A stretch of DNA of 64,000 bases from Chthoniobacter flavus Ellin428. Lineage in GTDB: Bacteria; Verrucomicrobiota; Verrucomicrobiia; Chthoniobacterales; Chthoniobacteraceae. The position numbers and the translations under genes are program-made. The notes under the pieces were generated by a model that searched no databases, was not told the DNA's origin, and saw only the letters and a program-made list of their open reading frames with translations. The DNA lies in NCBI RefSeq assembly GCF_000173075.1, contig NZ_ABVL01000025.1:27876-91875 (forward strand). The letters are read 5' to 3'. The stretch's first letter is position 1; every line of letters begins with the position of its first letter. Below, one piece after another: positions 59,520 through 64,000 of the stretch.

Positions 59520-62126
59520 TCGTCGTCCTTATCCTTCTTCTTGCTGGTGAAGACAAAGGCGGCGTGGCGTGGCGCGGGCATCGGCGATCTGGCCCCTCTT
59601 ACCGATTTCCAAATGATCTCGTTGAGCTGGATGTCATCGGCCGCGTCTTCCTTGGCGAAATTCATTCGTTGACTGGCCTTGGCACCCCACGCCGTCTTGC
59701 TGTTCATCTCCTGCAAATCCGCGATCGCCGGCTTCACCGTATAAGGCGTGAGCACCGGCTGCGCCTGGAAGCTGGCCCACAGCGGCATCGCCGCGGCGTC
59801 GAACTGGGTCATCGGGCGCAGGCCGAGGATCAGCTCAATCGTGTGCAACATGCTGCTGGTGGAATACATCGTGGAATCCACCGTCCCGCGGCGAATGTAC
59901 GGGCTCACCGCAAAGGCAATCGTCCGGTGCGCATCGACGTGATCGGAGCCATTCTGCGCATCATCTTCGATGATGAAAACGGCCCATGTGCGCCCAGAAT
60001 TTGGAATGCGACAGCGCCTCGATCACGCGGCCAAGCGCGAGATCGTTGTCCGCCACTTGCGCGATCGGCGTGGGCTTGCCGGGGCTGGTCCCGGAGGTGT
60101 GATCATTCGGCAGGCGAACGATCTGCAGCCTTGGCATGTCGCCTTCCTTCTCGAACCGATGGAGCTCATCGATGAAACGATCCGCTCGTTTCTGATCCGG
60201 ATAACCGGTGTCGAAGCTGTGGAACCAGGGATCGAAATGGCCCTCCAGCGACTTCGCCTTGGGAGTCACCGGAGCGCCCAACCCGCGGCCATTGGCCACC
60301 CATTCGCCGTAGCTGCGATAGCTCACGCCCGCTTCCTTCGCCCGATCCCACAGGTAGCCACCCCCGGGCGTTGCAATGAGGAAACCGCCCTCCGCCGGAT
60401 ACGGCCATTTGCCGCTCTTGCCATGGCCATAGCTGAGGTGCCAGGTCTTCTCGACGAAGTCATTGGCGATCGCGCCCATGCTCCACTCGTGCCCGGAAGC
60501 GCTCACCTCGGCGTCCACATAGAAATTGTCGAGCGTGACGAACTCCCGCGCGATGGCGTGATGATTCGGCGTCACGTGCTCGCCGAAGAGGCAGATGGAC
60601 GGATCACCGTTGCCCGGCTTGAGATCGCCCAGCACCTGATCGTAAGTGCGGTTCTCCTTGATGATATAGAGGACGTATTGGATCGGCGAAGCGTCGCCCA
60701 CTTTGTGCGGAATCGGATTCGCCGCCGCAGCCTTGGAATCCTCGCCCTTCGCCGCATCCGCCTTGCGCTGAATCTTCGGCAGGCAACGGTAAGCCTGCTC
60801 GCTCCATTCCTTCAGTTGCGGCTCCAGCTTGCTGGCCGCCGGCAGCGGGATGATGCTAAGCGTGCCCTTGAGCAGACCGCCGATGTATTGCCCGGTGGTG
60901 GTTTTGCCCTTGCCGTGCATGGGTCCTTGCGGATTCGGGAAGGAAGTTTCGCCCTTCCCGTTCACCACGTAGAGCGTCCGGCCATCCGCGCTGAGGCGTA
61001 CGCTGGTCGGATACCAGCCGACCGGGATGAACCCGAGGCTGCGCGATTTGCCGTCGGTGTTCACCTCGAAAACGGAGATCGTATTGATGTTCGCATTCGC
61101 CACAAACAGGCGATTGCCATCCGGGCTGAGCGCGAGGGAGTTCGGCGTATTTCCCGACAGCGCATCCGGAGTCAATTCCGCGAGCAGTGTCTCGATCAAA
61201 TGGCCGTCGGCAGTATCGAGCACACTCACCGTGTTGCGATTCGCATTGGCCACGAAGAGCCGCTTGCCGTCCTTGCTCAGGAGCATTTCGTTCGGGTGAT
61301 CCTCGGCCGCCCAACGGGCGCTGACGGTAAAGGTCTTCGTATCGATCACGGCCACGCTCGCCTGACCCCAGAGCGACACATACAGCCGGCCCTTCTTTTC
61401 ATCGAGCAGGCAGCTGTAGGGAAACGGCGCCTTGGGATCCGTCGTCTCGAGCAATTGGTTGGCCCGCTTGGTGATCGAAGGATCGTCGGTCGACCTGGGC
61501 AGCACCGGCGCCTTCGGAGCGGCCGCGCCTTCCGGCAGCAATGACAGGTCGGGGGCCGCAGGCGTGCCACTCGCGAGGTTCAGACGGGAGACACTTTGCC
61601 CCCACAGATTGGCGACATAGAGCGTCGCGCCATCGGCCGTCGCGACCAACCCGCAGGGAACGCCCCGCTCCTTCGCCTCGCGCAGGGAAAAACTCGTGGG
61701 CTGGTCCAGTTGCCCATCGGCAAAGTGGAAGACGTGGATGCTTTCGCCCGAGGAACCGGAGCAGAAGAGCTGCTTGCCATCCTTCGAGAAAGCCAGTCCG
61801 TAAAAGGCTTCATCGACCTTGGCGCGCGAGGCCACAGTGCCCGTGGCGAGTTCGACGATGACGACTTCATGCGGGCCATAACCACAGTGCAGGACGGCGC
61901 CATATTTACCGCCGGGGTGCAGGGCGAGATTGACCGGAAAATCGCCCAGCGGCACCTGCCGTCCCACGGGCCGCAGCGTCCATTGATTCGACAGCAGCAC
62001 CGAGCCATCCGGCTGTTTTCCCGGCAAATCCGCGCCGCTGGCCACGGCGGAAAGCAAGGAGGCGGAAAGGAGAACGAAAAGTGTGGGGAGACGCATCGGC
62101 ACGCTTATCGTCGCAGAAGGACCCAC
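59516..62126 (-). pseudogene. YncE beta-propeller/phosphoesterase fusion with one frameshift
   Basis: An exported two-domain protein of about 869 residues. After a signal peptide come YncE-type propeller repeats (RLFVANANRNTVSVLDTAD and the like, up to about residue 420). A phosphoesterase/acid-phosphatase domain follows with IQYVLYIIKENRTYDQVLGD, FGEHVTPNHHAIAREF and, after the break, VFIIEDDAQNGSDHVDAHRT. In the given sequence the frame ends at about 59961 (reading HMGRFHHRR). Removing one G from the GGG run (59983-59985) restores HMAVFIIEDDAQ, which continues to the stop at 59516. Either a sequencing error or a recent mutation. A Lys/Asp tail ends within the MITE terminal repeat. Confidence 0.85.
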
Positions 62127-62184
62127 CGTAAAGCGCTTCCGTTAACGAAGATCACCAAACCCACTGTTTTGTTACCGGCGTCCC

Positions 62185-62766
62185 TTACTTCGCGGGAGCG
62201 GGCGGCACCGGTGTGGCGGGCGCGGGCGCCGCGGTCGCTGCCGGAGCTGCCTCCGCGGCCGGATTCGCCGGCGTCGGCACCAGCGCCGCGCGTTTCAGCA
62301 GCGTCTGAAAATTCGATTTGCTGGAAAAGCGGGCGATCTCTTTTGCGCCCTGCCGGAAGATCAATTCCCAATCCAACTCATCCTTGCGCAAGACAGCACC
62401 GTTGATCAAACCGCTGGTTCGCGCCGCCCCCATCGTGATTTCCACGGTCTCACCTTTGTGCAGTGGCTGCAGTTTGTCCGTCCCGGTCGTGAGCTCGAGG
62501 GCGGCATTGTCCCATTTGCGCTTCACGATCTCCCAGGTGACCTCGCCATCGTTGATATCCTTGAAACTCGTGTTTCGGAGAGTGACGCGCAGCCCCATCG
62601 TGCGATCCAGATTTTCGATGTTCACATCGCCGCCGCGAAAATCCGCGCGATCCAGCGTCACCTTTTGCACAGATACCTGCAGACCGTTCTTTTCCTCCGC
62701 ACGTGCCTGCATGGTGAGCACCAGCGCCAGGGCGCAAAGCGGAAGTAGAAGGGAGGAAAAACGCAT
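62185..62766 (-). CDS. exported protein of unknown function
   Basis: A 193-residue protein with a signal peptide (MRFSSLLLPLCALALVLTMQ, cleavage near ARAEE). The mature part looks beta-rich with alternating hydrophobic residues (LRVTLRNTSFKDINDG, GETVEITMGAA), suggesting an Ig-like or similar sandwich. The last 30 residues are Pro/Ala-rich (PAAEAAPAATAAPAPATP). I recognise no family. It precedes the YncE/phosphoesterase gene by 58 bp on the same strand and could share its transcript. Confidence 0.7.
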   Translation of the reverse strand: MRFSSLLLPLCALALVLTMQARAEEKNGLQVSVQKVTLDRADFRGGDVNIENLDRTMGLRVTLRNTSFKDINDGEVTWEIVKRKWDNAALELTTGTDKLQPLHKGETVEITMGAARTSGLINGAVLRKDELDWELIFRQGAKEIARFSSKSNFQTLLKRAALVPTPANPAAEAAPAATAAPAPATPVPPAPAK

Positions 62767-62923
62767 AGTGCCCTCTAATCGTTTCTACCGGGAGGGTCAA
62801 TAGTCACAACCCACAGCCCGCGCGGGCATTGGGAAAATGCTTTTTGAATCCATTCGTATCGAACGGCTTCGCTCCGACTCCCTTCGCTTCATTCTGGCAT
62901 TTCGGTTGCTTCCATTGCGGCGC

Positions 62924-63316
62924 GTGAAAACATTTCTGCTGCTCATCGTCATCGCCGTCGTCGGTTACCTGGTCTACCAAAAGAACGTCATCCGTAAGCA
63001 TGAGATGTTGATCGGCACCTGGGGCCTGGAACGTGACGTCCATGGCGTCGCTTGCAAGGCGATCATGAATCTCAAATCCAACGGCGACGGCTCCGTGGAG
63101 TACGACGGAAAATATCAGGAACGCATCATCTCCAAGGACGCTTTTGGCACCTGGCAATCCAACAGCGATACCTTCGCGTTCACCTTCACTCGCGGGGAAA
63201 TTCCCCAACTCGTGAATGGCAAATACTACGGCGGCCATATCCTGACGTTGGATGAAAAGACGCTGAGCTACAAAACCTCACAAAATGGCGTCGAAACGTG
63301 GCACCGCCTGCGCTGA
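62924..63316 (+). CDS. small lipocalin-like exported or membrane-anchored protein
   Basis: A 130-residue protein with a GTG start at 62924 that begins VKTFLLLIVIAVVGYLVYQK, an uncleaved anchor or signal. The remainder (EMLIGTWGLERDVHG, DAFGTWQSNSDTF, LDEKTLSYKTSQNGVETWHR) has the LxGTW opening and beta-hairpin pattern of small lipocalin-like domains. An ATG at 62837 in the same frame would add 29 Arg-rich residues with no family sense, so the GTG is preferred. Function is unknown. Confidence 0.65.
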   Translation: MKTFLLLIVIAVVGYLVYQKNVIRKHEMLIGTWGLERDVHGVACKAIMNLKSNGDGSVEYDGKYQERIISKDAFGTWQSNSDTFAFTFTRGEIPQLVNGKYYGGHILTLDEKTLSYKTSQNGVETWHRLR

Positions 63317-63327
63317 CACAAGCGCAT

Positions 63328-63375
63328 CTCAGAGCGTGTACCGAAACTAATTCCGGATGAAGAGTGACCACGGAT
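63328..63375. mobile_element. partial CTCAGAG MITE-like element
   Basis: CTCAGAGCGTGTACCGAA (63328-63345) matches the terminal repeat of the element at 52010-52160, and GACCACGGATT follows at the same spacing. The right half is missing; the sequence then runs towards the IS110 end. It is probably a truncated copy. Confidence 0.5.
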
Positions 63376-63431
63376 TGCAGGCATGTAGTCATTCAAGTTT
63401 TTTGTTGGGAAGTTTTTCGTTTCTCCTTTCT

Positions 63432-63511
63432 GTCGCCGAAGGCGACGCCTGGAAGTTCCCCCCAAACGCCGCCGCGGCGAGCGGCGCGGGGTTTGGGGGC
63501 GCGCAGCCCCC
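63432..63511. other. cluster of GC-rich hairpins next to the transposase end
   Basis: GTCGCC-GAA-GGCGAC (63432-63446); a strong stem CCCCCAAAC/GTTTGGGGG (63459-63467 with 63491-63499) enclosing another GC-rich stem; and an overlapping alternative GGGGG...CCCCC (63495-63511). They lie directly beyond the transposase stop and probably belong to the end of the IS. Confidence 0.5.
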
Positions 63512-63526
63512 ATCAGCCCGGGCGCG

Positions 63527-64000
63527 CTAAGTGGCGGAGGGTTGCAGGAAGCGCTTTTGCAGTTCGAGTAAGCAGGGCTTCAATTGGGCTGGCAGTCCGA
63601 GTTGCACGCGCAGGCTCTTGCCCAGAGTGACGGCCAGTTTGTGCAGCTTAAGGGTCACGCTTTTGCTCGTTTCCAGAGCTTGCGGTGGATGGTCCGAGAG
63701 GACGTGCCAGACCTGAACCAACAGCTTGCGAGCCACCGCGGCCACGGCAATGTGGCGATGTCCTTTGCGGGCAAAGAGCTTCCAGCCCCATTGGCCCAGC
63801 GTGGTCTGAGCTCCGGCGCGCAGCACCGCCTGCGCTCCTTGGATGAGCAGGTGGCGCAGATCGCCGCGCCCTCGCCGGCCCACCCCCAGCTTGATGCGCT
63901 TGTCCTTGCCGCTGTCGCGCTGACCAGGGTTGAGCCCCACGTAGGCCACCAGCTTTTCCGGGCCGCTAAAGCGACGCACGTCGCCGATGATCGCCAACAG
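63527..64000 (-). mobile_element. IS110-family transposase, C-terminal part
   Basis: The last 156 or so residues of an IS110-type DEDD transposase; the coding sequence continues past the window edge. The C-terminal Transposase_20 region is clear: FSGPEKLVAYVGLNPGQRDS, then GKDKRIKLGVGRRGRGDLRH and LLIQGAQAVLR. In this family the N-terminal RuvC-like domain and this serine-containing domain together catalyse recombination guided by a bridge RNA encoded at one end of the element. No start codon is claimed because the true N-terminus lies outside. Confidence 0.85.

Overview
The window is a GC-rich chromosomal stretch that most likely comes from a Verrucomicrobiota bacterium of the Chthoniobacter/Opitutus type. 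This rests on two giant beta-strand-repeat proteins ending in PEP-CTERM anchors, a DUF1549/DUF1553 cytochrome protein paired with a Tat-exported DUF1501 protein, a GMC oxidoreductase paired with a gluconate-dehydrogenase-subunit-3-like protein, and an IS110-type transposase. No rRNA, tRNA or CRISPR array was recognised.

Layout. 1-5 kb: end of a DUF2252 protein, a ChrA transporter, a small zinc-ribbon membrane protein, an NHL-repeat secreted protein and an isoprenylcysteine-methyltransferase-like membrane protein. 5.4-10.4 kb: a minus-strand group of A-type Fe-S carrier, membrane-anchored proline-rich protein, serA and pepA. 10.5-14 kb: mutL and a cardiolipin synthase. 14.4-35.2 kb: two tandem paralogous genes of 10.3 and 9.9 kb encoding surface proteins of about 3,300-3,400 residues. 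35.4-39.8 kb: the DUF1549/1553 and DUF1501 pair. 40.1-46.9 kb: an apparent carbohydrate-catabolic set (PfkB kinase, esterase, DhnA-type aldolase, Gfo/Idh/MocA dehydrogenase, GMC oxidoreductase and its partner). 47.2-52 kb: a SWIM/SNF2 helicase, a ParA and a class V aminotransferase. 52.3-64 kb: secreted ankyrin protein, TMEM175-like channel, glnS, several exported hypotheticals, a YncE/phosphoesterase fusion and a truncated IS110 transposase.

Between the genes the window is unusually rich in inverted repeats. Three classes can be separated: (i) long palindromes built on TCATCCTGAGCGGAGC (about 5.1, 41.2 and 47 kb); (ii) MITE-like elements with defined terminal inverted repeats (52,010-52,160 with a partial copy near 63.3 kb; 59,231-59,519 with a lone end near 55.5 kb); and (iii) small hairpins made of 6-12 bp motifs repeated in tandem and then inverted. 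The last class differs in sequence at every site but shares one architecture, often ends a few bases before a start codon, and seems to have entered the coding sequence of mutL in its inter-domain linker.

Three genes (Gfo/Idh/MocA, YncE/phosphoesterase, and probably the DUF4833-like gene) are broken by +1 changes inside short homopolymer runs. Either the draft sequence carries systematic homopolymer errors, or these are recent pseudogenes; reads are needed to decide. The candidate novel biology is the repeat-hairpin population and the two-module architecture of the giant PEP-CTERM proteins.
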